A stretch of 64,000 nt of DNA from Sinotaia quadrata (GCA_028829895.1 CM054181.1:105721860-105785859), one strand, 5' to 3'. Positions 21,801-33,136 are shown, counted from the first letter of the stretch. Made by a program: numbers and translations. The notes: generated by a model not told the origin, from the sequence alone.

Positions 21801-23355
21801 TCACATAAATATGCTCAAGCGTTACTATGAACGCAGCGACGAACAGATACAAAACGTGAATGTCGCACTGATACAATTGGAAGACTCCAATTTCAGAACA
21901 GACATGATGTCCGCCGAAATCCAGCCTAACTCCGCAGTTACAGTCGATCAAGTCGAGATTGACTCGAACTTAACCGTCGAACAGCGCGACGCAATGTCAA
22001 AGCTCCTACACAGACATGCGCGCATATTCACCGACCAACCGGGCCACTCAGATTTGGTTGAACACCGCATCAAACTTTTAAGTGACAAACCGATACGCTT
22101 AAAACAGTACCCACAGAAATATGAGAGCACTAAGTACATAGCAGAACAGGTGCGTGAAATGCAAAAACAAGGCGTGATTGAACAGTCAATCTCCCCATAT
22201 TCATCACCGGTCGTCTTAGTTAAAAAGAAAGACGGTACGCTTCGTTTTTGTGTGGACTACAGACAGTTAAATGAGATAACTGAATTCGATGCGGAACCTA
22301 TTCCAAATCAGGACGAATTATTCGCAAAACTAACCAAGGCACATTACTTTTCAAAGTTTGACATGTGCAAAGGGTACTGGCAACTGTCAGTTGCTATTGA
22401 CGACAGACCAAAAACAGCCTTTCCAACCCCGCTAGGCTTGTTTCAGTTTTGCCGACTACCGTTCGGACTAGCGAACGCACCCGCAACATTCGCGCGCTTC
22501 ATGCGAAAATTACCGTTAGAGAGCGTTGACGCATTGAATTTCTTTGATGACATACTGGTAGCAACAGGAACATGGGACCAACATTTATCCTCAGTGGGTG
22601 GTCTACTTGACATTCTCGAGCGCCATAGATTAACCGTGAAACCCTCAAAGGTACGCGCGGGCTTTCGAGAGATTGAATTTCTTGGCCATATCATAAGTGA
22701 CGGACAAATAGGCCCAAATCTAGACTTGACTGCAGCCATTCGTGACATGACCTTACCGACTACAAAGAAACAGGTCAGGGCAGTTTTGGGGCTAGTGGGG
22801 TACTACCGAAAATTTGTCCCAAACTTCAGTACGCTTCTTAAACCACTGACGGACTTAACTGGAAACAAACAACCCACGAAAATACGATGGACGGCAGAGT
22901 GTAGCACCGCCCTCGAAAAAGTGAAGGACATCTTGACCAGTAAACCCGTCCTACAGTTACCAGACTTTGACAAGAGATTTATTGTCAGGACCGACGCATC
23001 AGACGAAGGCCTCGGTGCCATACTTCTCCAAGAGACAGATGACGAATACCTACCGGTAGCATACGCTTCTAAGAAACTGTTAGATCGTGAGACACGGTAT
23101 TCTACGATTGAAAAAGAGTGCTTAGCAATCGTATGGGCACTCAAGAAATTTAGTGCATATCTGTACTCTAAACCATTCATCCTGCAGTGCGATCATAAGC
23201 CGCTGACATATCTGCGCACTAGCATGTATGATAACGCTAGGCTAACTAGATGGACACTCCTGCTACAGGAGTATAGCTTCGTTGTCGAACACATCGCGGG
23301 CAGAGAAAATTCGGGTGCCGATGCATTATCCCGGCATGCCATAACCGCGATATAA
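18889..23355 (+). CDS. gag-pol: Gag-Pol polyprotein, Gmr1-like (Gag-PR-IN-RT-RH)
   Basis: A single 1488-residue ORF starting AAAATGG (good context). Residues 1-190 form a charged coiled coil containing a 29-residue tandem repeat (49-77, 78-106). Capsid follows (about 195-350), its end (265-350) SCAN-like. The zinc knuckle is C409-C412-H417-C422. The aspartic protease motif is D455-T-G-A. Integrase has the H640-H647-C677-C680 finger, the D710-D770-E806 triad (35 residues between the last two) and a GPY motif at 947-949. Reverse transcriptase (about 1045-1225) has D1158 and F1218-F-D1220-D1221 in place of the common YxDD. RNase H has D1369, E1410, D1435 and D1478. All catalytic residues are present and no stop or frameshift interrupts them, so the enzyme set looks functional. 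There is no separate gag stop, so any excess of Gag would need protease control or another mechanism. Integrase before reverse transcriptase places it in the Gmr1-like group. Confidence 0.97.
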   Translation: MAELVNIKKELMAMGREFGYEKAELKKYVDEEIAKWYVAKENEAKEAIELEDKRQLAKQLEMQTLRELEEKRSKEARELEDKRELVKQLEMQTLRELEEKRSREARELEDRKNELEEKRAKEAREIELLKIQSARDLEDKRQEVEEKKLKLKARAHQEQLELAKQEVTAREKLLDGTAKQQAELNKPRTRLAFFNPEVETIDEFLTRFDSFIANFNYTDIEKKQQLGQILQGESSRAFTDLTRDPAITYADLKTGLMRTFQCTAEGFRKMFRRAIPKANDTMQAFGTRLRHYLDRWIDLTDIRKTYEGLFDLILRDQFLHIAPPAMTTYLQRNPPTNFSDMLKLADTYNDYPDPVITRSAPRPLTNRQKYTPKLNRPMTKSEKPEPVQRTYTKSQDVRRHTRDSPPMTCYTCKGKGHSSQNCPSPRDVKVCTETGATLKTQQATVNGQKVKILVDTGASISCINAKLVRPEQYLRGSVRIRCVMGHLSTCPRATVHVTSSVFSGTVTAAVIRDMQFGFILSPEQCDAHTDDIYPVLPVTTRAQRERSKQGPPALKIVENTFPQLTPSQLSHLQQEDKSLSSMLKLARKNTITSSKYATITYFLKDGLAFRRTDFKENDTRSTTCLFTPTPLRPLILSFAHDSIMSGHQGARRTEQRVREDFFWPGLSRDVRSYVRTCTQCQQHIDRGRVSRVPLEIVPTVEEPFLKVAVDIIGPIIPAAEGGYRYILTIVDFATRYPEAVALKGITAIEVADALIDVFSRTGVPREILSDQGTQFTSAMMAETMRLLACKQLFSSPYHAQSNGAVERFNGTIKKMLIKMASEQPDQWPRFLAPLLFAYRELPQESTGYSPFQLLYGRQPRGPLKLIKETWVKGDTVTDGKDVHTYVAELRQRLTETCHLAQENIREKQPRYKRNFDRTAVERDLEPGQLVLLLRPTHNNRMQMHWRGPYRVIKRVKQNDYSIQIGNKQKIYHINMLKRYYERSDEQIQNVNVALIQLEDSNFRTDMMSAEIQPNSAVTVDQVEIDSNLTVEQRDAMSKLLHRHARIFTDQPGHSDLVEHRIKLLSDKPIRLKQYPQKYESTKYIAEQVREMQKQGVIEQSISPYSSPVVLVKKKDGTLRFCVDYRQLNEITEFDAEPIPNQDELFAKLTKAHYFSKFDMCKGYWQLSVAIDDRPKTAFPTPLGLFQFCRLPFGLANAPATFARFMRKLPLESVDALNFFDDILVATGTWDQHLSSVGGLLDILERHRLTVKPSKVRAGFREIEFLGHIISDGQIGPNLDLTAAIRDMTLPTTKKQVRAVLGLVGYYRKFVPNFSTLLKPLTDLTGNKQPTKIRWTAECSTALEKVKDILTSKPVLQLPDFDKRFIVRTDASDEGLGAILLQETDDEYLPVAYASKKLLDRETRYSTIEKECLAIVWALKKFSAYLYSKPFILQCDHKPLTYLRTSMYDNARLTRWTLLLQEYSFVVEHIAGRENSGADALSRHAITAI

Positions 23356-23471
23356 ACAAGAGAGAGGATAGTCTCTCCACAGATGCGCATATAATTCCTG
23401 TGGGGACTATCGTGTGAAATAAAATTTTTTGTTCCTATTTGATTTCCACTCTGTGAGCTCCAATCAATTTT

Positions 23472-23481
23472 AAGAAGGGGG
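23472..23481 (+). other. Polypurine tract
   Basis: AAGAAGGGGG followed by a single T before the right LTR; expected to prime plus-strand DNA. It lies 116 bp after the gag-pol stop. Confidence 0.85.
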
Positions 23482-23482
23482 T

Positions 23483-25193
23483 TGTCACAGGAAATGAGGG
23501 ACAGAAATTATATTTTATTTCATTTTAAAAAAACCGCTAACAAAACTAATTGAAGTAATCCGAGTTTTGTTATTTTTCGTATGTAGCATGTAAATTCCAG
23601 TAACGGTCACCTAAGATCTCTTTAGTAGACAGACGTTCGTGACGCAGTGTGTGTTAATATATCATATTGAATATATGTATTAGTTTATGAAGGATATGTA
23701 TATTAAATGATTGGGACAACTGCGTAGTACCGTCACATGTTGTTGACGAGAGAAATGGCCAGTGCGCATTAGAATTGACCACAGAAAAGCGTGCATCACG
23801 ATTACCACTATATATCCAAGGCAAAAATCATGTCACAGGACATAGCTTCTGGAAGTTTTGGAAACCTTCAGTGAAACTATATAAGAGGCAAAATGAAGAC
23901 TTTATTCTCAATGTTGAAAACGTCGATTCGTCTGAAGCCAGTCTAACTTCACGTATGAATTATCTCATGTACAGAGATTTCATAAAGGAAAGCTGCAATA
24001 ATCTCTTTCCATCCGTTTTCCATCCGTCTGATGCCATATATCGAGTAACGAGGCAAAATTACTCAGTATAATTGTTGGCAAAGTGGAAAGTTCGCTGTCA
24101 AGAAAAACCCGATGCATGTGACGCTGGTTGTATGCAGTTAACGACACGAGGGACCAACTTGCTCTTCCCCCTGTCTGAGTTCGTTTTGGCAGTCTATCCC
24201 GCAAATTGAGGGGCTGGCGCCGGAGATACATATCCGGATTTCTACACTCAATGTAATGCGACGACACATCCCACTGGACGACTCCACCCGATAATGCTCA
24301 ACGTCGTTGGGATGTCCGTTTCCACGACAATTATCGAAGCTGACAACAGTCAGCTAAATTTCAGATTTCTCCCCAGTGATAATCTGAAAGTGGTGCCTAG
24401 ATTCTGCAGAATCTTCACCTGTAATGCGACGCCTCAATTGCGTCCCGTCTTCACTTTGAAGTGCCGCTTATAAGTGACGTGTGAGCTTACGTCATCTCCT
24501 TGGAACTCTGACATTAATAGTGAGTAATCATTAGCACGGCTAACGCGCACATACTTAAGTCTAGGACTCTTAAGAAAATGAACACTATTATATCGTTTGC
24601 AAAATAAGAACTCTAATGTTAAAAGTAATGCTTATTTTACATGTCAACTATTGTTGAAGCGGCCCCATTTGCCGCATAAGAATTGTGTAATTAATCTTTA
24701 TTTTATATAATGAATTTCATCATTTTCATCTCCCCTTATTTCCCACAGAGTGTATGACATTGGAAAGTTGAATGAATGATTAATCACTGTGCGAAAGAGT
24801 AGTGCCCCTTTTAAATCGGGAAATAAATAACCTGATTTAAACATCTTTCAACTCTCTTGTTATTCATAGTTTTTGAGAGGGACGAAAGAATTTGTACTAT
24901 TGTTTTGCACCGTTCGTCTGTTCGTCCATTTATTCACCTTTATGATACACACTCACAACACACACCGCCAATAAAACGTTCCTTGGCATGACATTAATAA
25001 AGTGGGCCCCACCCAAACATCAATGGAGTATGTCATGTGTGTCTATGTAACAACTTGACGCGACGTAGTACTGGCATACGTCACCGGGCTTTTCTTGGAG
25101 GTGCACCGGAGCAGGCCAAAAATAGACTTCACCCTTTGCATCTCTAACTTCAGCTCGGGGTCGGCTTGTAACGAGCCCTCCCGTTTTGTGACA
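23483..25193 (+). repeat. Right LTR (1711 bp)
   Basis: Same length as the left LTR and, by eye, the same sequence base for base. It ends TGTGACA and is followed by the TATAC target duplication. Confidence 0.97.
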
Positions 25194-25400
25194 TATACAC
25201 ACGACTGTTTAATGAGGTCGACTCCTTTATTATATATGTATACATGCGACTGTTTAATGAGGTCGACTCCTTTATTATATATATATATATATATATTATG
25301 TATACACACGACTGTTTAATGAGGTCGACTCCTTTATTATATATGTATACATGCGACTGTTTAATGAGGTCGACTCCTTTATTATATATATGTATACATG
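25194..25400. repeat. ~47-bp minisatellite, right half
   Basis: Continuation of the array at 16533-16725: units start at 25202, 25247, 25309 and 25354. One unit has an expanded (AT)n run. The first 5 bp (TATAC) are the right target-site duplication. Joined to the left half, the pre-insertion array had eight units. Confidence 0.95.
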
Positions 25401-27600
25401 CATATGTAGTCACCTTCTATTGCCACATCTGCACAAATACACCAACCAACATGAAAAACAGCTGTGAACGCGTTATACAAATTAATAAAATAAAATTTAC
25501 AACTATTAATAAACCTTACGTAAAGATCGGACAAGATCATTACCAGCCTTCTAAGGGGAATCTTTAGCACTTTGCAAACACTCCTCTCTGTAGACTCAAG
25601 TCGTTTGTTTTTGCTCAATGAATTATAATTTTCGTCTAGACCGCCGTCGTGTGGAGGTTTTCTACCTAATATTACAGTGACCTTGTTTGATAAACTCTTG
25701 TCTCTGCCCCGCCCACACACCACAAATCAAATGTGAGGACAAATGTGTTGAAGAACATTAAAAGTACATTTAACAAACAAATCATAGAAATAATGCAGTC
25801 ACCGATGACAATGACTTTGGAAACTAGCGTTCGTTCTCTTCAATGGGCAGTACAGGCAATAGGCTCTATAAAGTCATTCATGATACAATCATGACGCAAT
25901 TTTTCTAAGTGCCTCTTCACTCTTTGTACAGTTTATGCATGGATTTAATAAGTAACACATTCATAGGGTAAGGTTCACTAAAAGAAAGATACAATTAAAA
26001 AGATCAAGAATGCCGAGTAGTGGCTAGAGTAGCAGTGAGAAAAATGACAACATGATCTCGAATCATTTAGATTTGATGACATAGTTAGTTACAGCTCATA
26101 ATGGTTCCACTAAGAAAAGAATAGGTATTTATAAAGTTCATAACGCGACCAGACCAGCATCCTACACAGAGTTCATAGACTCTTGTCATCCTCAGATGAC
26201 ACAGAAGACGACGTTTGATTTTGATGTTAGGAATCAAGAGTATACACTAGATAACTCATAATCCTGACACAGCACTTATAATAGCTCTTTGCAGTACTCG
26301 GTACAAGCGCCATCAGTTCTTACCGAGAGACAGACTCCAGCACAGGTGTAACACCAATCACCAGCAAAGTTGTACCACACAATCACCAGCACAGTTGTAC
26401 CACAATACTTGCATCATCAGAGCACAACAGTATCATTACCGAAGATGACAACACGCTGCACCACCGATCCGTGTCGCCTCACACGCTGTACACAGATGAA
26501 GAAATGCTAAATATATGCACATCTAAAAATCTAGTCTTGCTTATTCTTCAATAACACATTTCACAGTTAATTGTTGTCATCAGAATGTCTGTTTACACAC
26601 ATATATGCTGTCGTAATTACAAGAACATTTTGTGAATATAAGAAAATCATTATTACATTTTCCGACCATATTTGCAAAACTTCCTGTAATAGATCTTATG
26701 ACGTGTTTGGGAGTCAAAGGTTAACTCTGAACGAATGGAATCTGCCATAATCGCGTTGTGCGGACAGCTTTGAAATATGTTGCTAAAAATATCTCACTGA
26801 CCATTGGTCGACATTAAGTATCCAGTAATAATTTATCTGATATAAAATCTCGCTTTCTTACTAGAATAAAGTAATACTAGTTGTACTGTTACTGGTCAAC
26901 AATACCCTCCAATTGAGGTTAACCTATCGGAGATATCCTTGGTTATATTCTTTTCACCCACTCGTCATCTGTCTCACGTCAGTCGTAATGTGGCATCGGC
27001 AACCAATTAACCAAAAATTATTTCCGCTGTGTTGGCCAAATTGCTATATAGCTCTGCAGAACTGAGCAACCAAGCGGGATAAACTGCCACTTGTGGTCCT
27101 TGGCGGCTAAACAGAACTAGCGATGTTTAGCAATCAGATGAGAAAGTTCTGATTGTTTTAACGACTCTTACCTCTTATCAACTTATCACAACAATCCACT
27201 GCCGATAACCCCGTACACAAATTTAAAAGGAACGAAATTAGGAGTTGTTCAAAAGAGAATTATTTAAAGTGTTATTCAAAGAAACAAAACTAAAATATTA
27301 TTTATGAATACAGCTATATTAATAATTAAAAAGAAAACTAATAATTTTAAGGGTGGCTTTATTTCATCACGTATGTAAGATTTAGGGATTATTTCTCTGT
27401 CTCAGTTCGATTTCTGTATTATATGCATATACATTTCGTTTTCTTTGTAGGCCTGTGTCCTTCTCTATCTCCTTGTGTGGTGTATATGATTGTAAATAAT
27501 TTGTATGCATGATTTTGCTTTATCTACAATACCTATGCAAAAACATTTTTAAAAATCTTTTTCTTGTACACAAAAATAGGTTTTCCATGTAAACCAATAT
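25401..27600. other. Non-coding stretch
   Basis: AT-rich DNA without recognised genes. A 25-bp duplication containing AGTTGTACCACA sits near 26350-26405. About 26700-27180 is non-repetitive, but I see no conserved exon. Confidence 0.5.
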
Positions 27601-28035
27601 AATTTTTTTCCACTCCTCCCTGTAAGTCTTCATTCTCTCTTTTCTCTGTATATATGGGACTGTTTTAATTCTTTTTCTCTCTCACTCTCTCTTTGTATAT
27701 AGCGGGACTGTTTTATTTTCTCTCTCTCTGTATATAGTGGGACTGTTTTATTTTTTCTATCTCTGTATATAGTGGGACTGTTTAAGTTTTTTCTCTCTCT
27801 ATATATATAGTGGGACTTTTATTTTTCTCTCTCTGTATATAGTGGGACTGTTTTAATTCTTTCTCTCTCTCACTCTCTCTTTGTATATAGTGGGACTGTT
27901 TTATTTTTTTTCTCTCTCTCTTTGCATATAGTGGTAGTTTTATTTCTTTCTCTCTCTCACTCTCTCTTTGTATATAGTGGGACTGTTTAAGTTTTTTTTC
28001 TCTCTCTACGTACATAGTGGCACTCCTTTATTTTT
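27600..28035. repeat. GGGACTGTTTTA/TATATA minisatellite, about 10 irregular units
   Basis: GTATATAGTGGGACTGTTTT recurs at irregular 33-54 bp intervals between about 27657 and 28020, separated by CT-rich spacers of variable length. The ACTGTTTAA-spacer-TATATATA pattern resembles the unit that hosts the LTR element. Confidence 0.85.
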
Positions 28036-28360
28036 CTCTACTCTTTATAACTGTGTGTCTCCTTTACATGCATGATTTATTTATTAGGTATATTTAATTG
28101 TCTAATAATTCCTGTATATTTTTCCTCTCCCTATTAATTCTATATCATATAATAAGATTGTTATTTAGCAGGCCTACATAGTTTTCTCTTCTATTTATAC
28201 TTTTTTGAATCCTTTATGTGTAATTGAATGTTTTGTTTTCCTAATGGCCTATATCATTGTCTATTCTCTCTGTGTCCGCATCTTGAATGTGTACTGTTTG
28301 GCTTTCCTAATAGGGTATATTATTTTTTTTTTTAATAAAACAAAAAGTGAACCCAACGTT
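28036..28360. repeat. Degenerate T-rich repeats
   Basis: Loose recurrences of AGGCCTACATAGTTTTCTCT and ATGGCCTATATCATTGTCTA, similar to the tract at 16181-16532. Confidence 0.4.
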
Positions 28361-28369
28361 TTGCTTTAA

Positions 28370-28860
28370 TTATTTTTGTAATCCATGCAAATTATTTCGC
28401 ATTTTGTCATCCATAGATCTCTCAATATTAATACTTTGAAAATGTAGAGTTAAATCGTGTTGCCTTTTCTCTGCCTCGAAAAGACCGACAAGACCGAGAA
28501 TAAAAATGGCGATGAGAAGTAATGGAAGGGCGGTGCTGTACACTGTAATTTGAAACAGAACACAACCGCTCTGCTCCATAACAGAGGACATTGCAAAATG
28601 AAGGAAAATAAATATATTCTTTCAAACGGAGATTATTTCATTCTGTCTGTGCGGGAGAAAAAACACCAGAAATTCAACATGAGAAGTAGCTGTGCAGGTG
28701 TATGATATGAGTAATGTGGCAGGGGAGTCAGCTTACGTTTGTCCGTGAGGCAGGTCTGCTCATAGTCCTGGCTCCAGACCGTCAGAAGATGAGAGTGTTT
28801 ATAATCCACCCGACAGAATCGCATTATTTTATGTTGAAATTCCTCAGTGGAAGCTTGCAT
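28370..28860 (-). CDS. Weak two-exon gene candidate with one membrane segment
   Basis: On the minus strand an ATG at 28860 opens a frame that reaches a strong donor, AAAC|GTAAGC (exon end 28737). A 194-nt intron would end TTTCAAATTACAG at 28543. Joining 28860-28737 to 28542-28370 keeps the frame and yields about 98 residues. Exon 1 contains VWSQDYEQTCLTDK; exon 2 contains the hydrophobic run ALPLLLIAIFILGLVGLF and then a polar tail ending at TAA. The exon 1 end is less AT-rich than its surroundings. There is a loose, unverified resemblance to the loop before a membrane helix in SLC22-type transporters. It could be a fragment of a larger gene, a pseudogene, or chance. Confidence 0.2.
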
Positions 28861-28935
28861 GAAAAGTTGGAGTGATTAATACAAGATCGTGAATACTCTG
28901 GCAACTCAAGGGAGATATAACACAGCCACTCTCCA

Positions 28936-28953
28936 TATCTATCTATCTATCTA

Positions 28954-29019
<66 letters not shown>

Positions 29020-29178
29020 GTCTGTCTATCTATCTATCTATCTATCTATAATTTATCTATCTATCTATATGTATAATTTATCTATCTATATATATATATA
29101 TAATTTATCTATCTATCTGTCTGTCTGTTTGTCTGTCCGTCCGTCCGTCTGTCCATCCATCCATCTTCCGTCCGTCCG

Positions 29179-29211
<33 letters not shown>

Positions 29212-29215
29212 ACGT
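28936..29215. repeat. (TATC)n compound tetranucleotide microsatellite
   Basis: Long CTAT runs broken by CTGT, TATATATA and CCGT/CCAT variants. The plus-strand open frame of Tyr/Leu/Ser/Ile repeats follows from the tetranucleotide and is not a gene. Confidence 0.95.
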
Positions 29216-32200
29216 TTGTCTATGTCTCAGTCAATCTGACTGTTCGACTATCTTTACACCGGATTCTCCTTATATCTGTCTCTATGTCTGTCTGCTTAAC
29301 TAAATGAACGTTTGTCTATCTTTGTACATATGTTTGTTTCTCTGTCATTGAATCTGAATGTGTGATTCTGAATATCTTTACCAACAGACAATAGCACAAC
29401 TCAGCTACAGTGAACATCACTTTACCCAATCTCTGATCTTTCGTGCATTTTATTCATTCGCGCGTTCGCATGTATACACATATGCATACAAATACCCCAC
29501 AGTCGCATAATTGTACTGATAGTTGCCAGTAGGGACATTTAAACACACAGAAGCATTGAGTTACTTCAATCGCACTGGGGAGAACAAAATTCATAGCAAT
29601 TATAGGCTTGTCGGATTTGTGTCTGGCTGGTCCGATTTTGCGGATGTAGGGTGGATTAAGTGAGATAGAACAACCAAATAGTAGAGATGCAAGACAGAAA
29701 AGCCAACTAGTGGGGGGACATATGAGACAGAATGACTAAATGGTGGATAATGGAGATAGAATAACCGTCCTTCGTTTACAGATGTCCCGGTAAGAATACG
29801 CATGCGCACTTCATTGTAGGTGGCCTCAATGACTGTTAGGTCAAAGAAGTGGCTTCGCACGCAGAGGGGTCACTTATGTTTTCGATCACAAACAGTTTCA
29901 CATCAAACTCAATTAAACACATTACATTACTTTAGAAACCGTGAACTTTTACAACTTCGATTAAATCCATGTAGGCCTAATTACTCGATGAATCTCTCGA
30001 AAGAAATTCTGATACAATAATTCGTTTCTAACACTAAAGAATGTTTGGAGTCTGTTTCTGTTAAGATTTGCAATGAAAGGAATAGAAAAAGGGGACGATG
30101 AATTAAATACAATGGGGATGGCGGTGGAGAGGGGAAGGGGTGAAAACATACATCAATGGTTTTAATCCAACTAATGTCAAAGTGGCGCAGTGGGAACGCA
30201 TTTCCTCAACAAGGGTCATCGAGTTAACAGGAAACTATACTGTGTTTACAAAAATTAAACGAACTTTCACTTAAAGTGCATGAAACATGAATAGTGACAG
30301 TACTCGATCCCACCCCCCACCCCCTTCAGATAACCTCATCCATAACAGTTAACTCCCCTACCTCTCCTGCTTCAGCCCAATGCACTTCTGCTTCTCTTCT
30401 GAACTGCTTCAGACCCTTTCTCCCTCAATTTAACATCAGCATCACAACGCACCTGCAGGGTATTGCTTGTTCATTTCTCGTGTCAGGGCATGACACGATG
30501 ACAAACTTTATGACTTCTGCCTCTAGAAGAATTTTAAACATTATGCGCATGCGCAAAATGCCTTTTCGTTTAAGACTACAAATTAGACAAAATCACACAA
30601 CCCGATTTTTTGCTGAGTCAGTGCTGACTTCTACAATTTTTAAAATTGTATTTGCTGCTTCAATTATCTTCAGAAAAGTAAACGTTCTTGCAAGAAAGAT
30701 TGCATCCGTGACAAGCGACAATTTTCGCTAATGACTCAACTAACAATGTGTGCTCATACGTGACTTAGTACACAAAAATAAAATTATTCGTTCTAACGTA
30801 AATAACACTGCGGAGATTTCACTCGCGCGCGCGCGCGAACACAAGCAACATGAAGAAGAAATGGCTTAAAACTGATATGATGGCCTACCTGTACAAAACG
30901 TTACTGAAACAAACATTATCCTATTTGCTGGATTCATTAGTTCATGAGCGATCTAAATGAAAAGATAGTGCTTGAAAACAGCTTGCAATAAACAAATAAG
31001 CATTGACCAAACGCATATGTCTTTCATATCAATATCTCTCTCACTTTATTAAAGCTCCACCACAACCACACACTTAAAAGAATTAAATACAATTTTAAGA
31101 AAATGGAAATTCACTATATACGTCATTGAAAATTGAGATCATCATGAAAATAGGCCTACAGGAAACGTCATCTATTACTGCACAGCTGGGACTCTTAATT
31201 TCCTGACTGTTGCCAATAAATTATAAGTAATGGCTTTTACAATTTGGAGCACGAAACCATTACAATCATAAACTGAACAGAAAATGTAATCATTACTTCT
31301 TGCTCATTTTGATAGGCTTTCATAAATCAAGCATTTGAAACGGAGACTGTCAATATACATGGTTGGCTAGTTTCATAGAAGAACTGTGCGTATTAAATCA
31401 AAACTTGGATGTGCACTTACTAACACCATTACTTTTATATTTTTGTCAATTTCCGTGTCAAGGTGTGAGGCTGACAGATCGAGTTTCGGGATAAAGTTGA
31501 TACAAACAAAAAGCACGCTTGGCTTTCTTTGATCTGGAAGCTAGAGTTTGTCATTGTATAGGTGCGAAAGAGCGCGTCATGATTCAGAAATGTAGTTTAA
31601 CAGAAGGAAAGCCACTCCCTCACTGAGCCACGACACCTGAACAAATTGAAACCATCACAGGGCAATCACTCTGCAAGAAAAACTGTTTTGTCAATGAACC
31701 CGAGTGCAGACTTTACATGTACACATTATAACTCAGCACACGCTAAGCAAGTGTTTAACTCTTAAAGCTGTTCTGCTTTGTATTTTTTCTTGAGAGAGGG
31801 AAGGGGGGGGGGGATTGAGTCTATTCATCATATTTATTTTGTATCTTTTTTTTCCATAGCTGTGTTCGAATGTACGCCGCTGTCTGCCAAAAGACAATTT
31901 ACCTTTGCTTCTCATCTGTGACTGATTTTGTTGTTGATGTTGTTAATTTTAATTATATACTAACATTTATCATTGTGAAACGGCAGCAGCATTAATTATT
32001 ACAACTACTCTTAAAATGGTGTTTAAATCAGTATGACATCGTCATCATTATTACAATCACCAGTAATCCATTTCACCTGAGAGACAGTTAGATTGCGTTT
32101 TTTTCCCAGACTGTCGAGTTTAAATTATGTATTCTGTCGTCACCTAGAAGGTCTTTTAACCGCAGTCAACTGACTTTCTTTAGCTATTTTCTTTTTCTTT

Positions 32201-32224
32201 CAGTTCGTCTCAACGATTGCATGT
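29216..32224. other. Long non-coding stretch
   Basis: Three kilobases without a recognised gene, transposon or tandem array. A short (CG)n run lies near 30822-30837 and a G-rich homopolymer near 31804-31814. The longest open frame (30294-30731, plus) starts with TTG or GTG rather than ATG and has no domain I know. Confidence 0.5.
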
Positions 32225-32566
32225 TTTAATTGTAAACATTTATTCCTCATTGATGACACTAGTTTAATTGTAAACATTTATTCCTCATTGATGACACTAG
32301 TTTAATTGTAAACATTTATTCCTCATTGATGACACTAGTTTAATTGTAAACATTTATTCCTCATTGATGACACTAGTTTAATTGTAAACATTTATTCCTC
32401 ATTGATGACACTAGTTTAATTGTAAACATTTATTCCTCATTGATGACACTAGTTTAATTGTAAACATTTATTCCTCATTGATGACACTAGTTTAATTGTA
32501 AACATTTATTCCTCATTGATGACACTAGTTTAATTGTAAACATTTATTCCTCATTGATGACACTAG
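32225..32566. repeat. 38-bp minisatellite, 9 perfect copies
   Basis: TTTAATTGTAAACATTTATT then CCTCATTGATGACACTAG is repeated nine times (342 bp). I see no substitution between copies, so the array is very young or recently homogenised. Confidence 0.98.
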
Positions 32567-33136
32567 TTTATCGAGTTGTTAATTAAAATTGTTTTTCTCT
32601 ATTACAAATACTCACTTTTGTAGGTAATTTACCAGTATCGATCAAAATATTATTATTGTTTTATAAACGAACTATTTTGCTACGTATATCAGTAAAATAT
32701 AGATATGGCAATTATTTTTCCCCTTTGATTTGCTGTTAGTAATGAATCTGTCTTTGTTCTCTTCCAAACAATCCAATTAAAATTGCAGCTATTAACCCCT
32801 CTGCTTGTAGCTTATTCAGCAACATTAGTCAGTTTGGGGAAAGATCTTTCCATTTCTTCAGCAAGTCCCATCACCATGACTGTAACTTTTATTTTAGTTT
32901 CTGCATTCAAGGTTATGTAGCTCACACTAGCAGTGTAAAATTTCGATAATTCCATTTTTAGTAACAGGATACACAAAATCCTGAACACATTGTCTCTGGG
33001 AAATGAAGACGTCATATTTATTTATTTTTAAGTGAATACCCGATAAAACGTTTGATTGTAGTGGGTGATCTATTCTTAATCTTAGTTAAACAGGGAATAA
33101 TGCAAGGCATATTCCTATTTGGCCATATTATAATTA
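32567..33136. other. AT-rich non-coding stretch
   Basis: No feature recognised. Confidence 0.5.

Larger units (their letters stand above)
16726..25193 (+). mobile_element. Complete Gmr1-like LTR retrotransposon (8468 bp)
   Basis: It has two 1711-bp LTRs, each starting TGTCACA and ending TGTGACA, a 5-bp target duplication, a primer binding site 2 bp inside the left LTR, a 452-nt leader, a single 1488-codon gag-pol ORF, a 127-nt 3' untranslated region and a polypurine tract. The pol order protease-integrase-reverse transcriptase-RNase H is that of Gmr1-like Ty3/gypsy elements (first seen in cod and later described from other deuterostomes), in contrast to the usual gypsy order with integrase last. 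I find no difference between the LTRs by eye and the ORF is intact, so the insertion is young and may be able to move. No env-like ORF is present. Confidence 0.96.

Noticed and set aside
28889..29239. 116-codon Tyr/Leu/Ser/Ile repeat ORF
   Set aside because: Direct translation of the TATC microsatellite.
30294..30731. 145-codon ORF
   Set aside because: No in-frame ATG at the start, skewed composition, no recognisable motif or intron signals.
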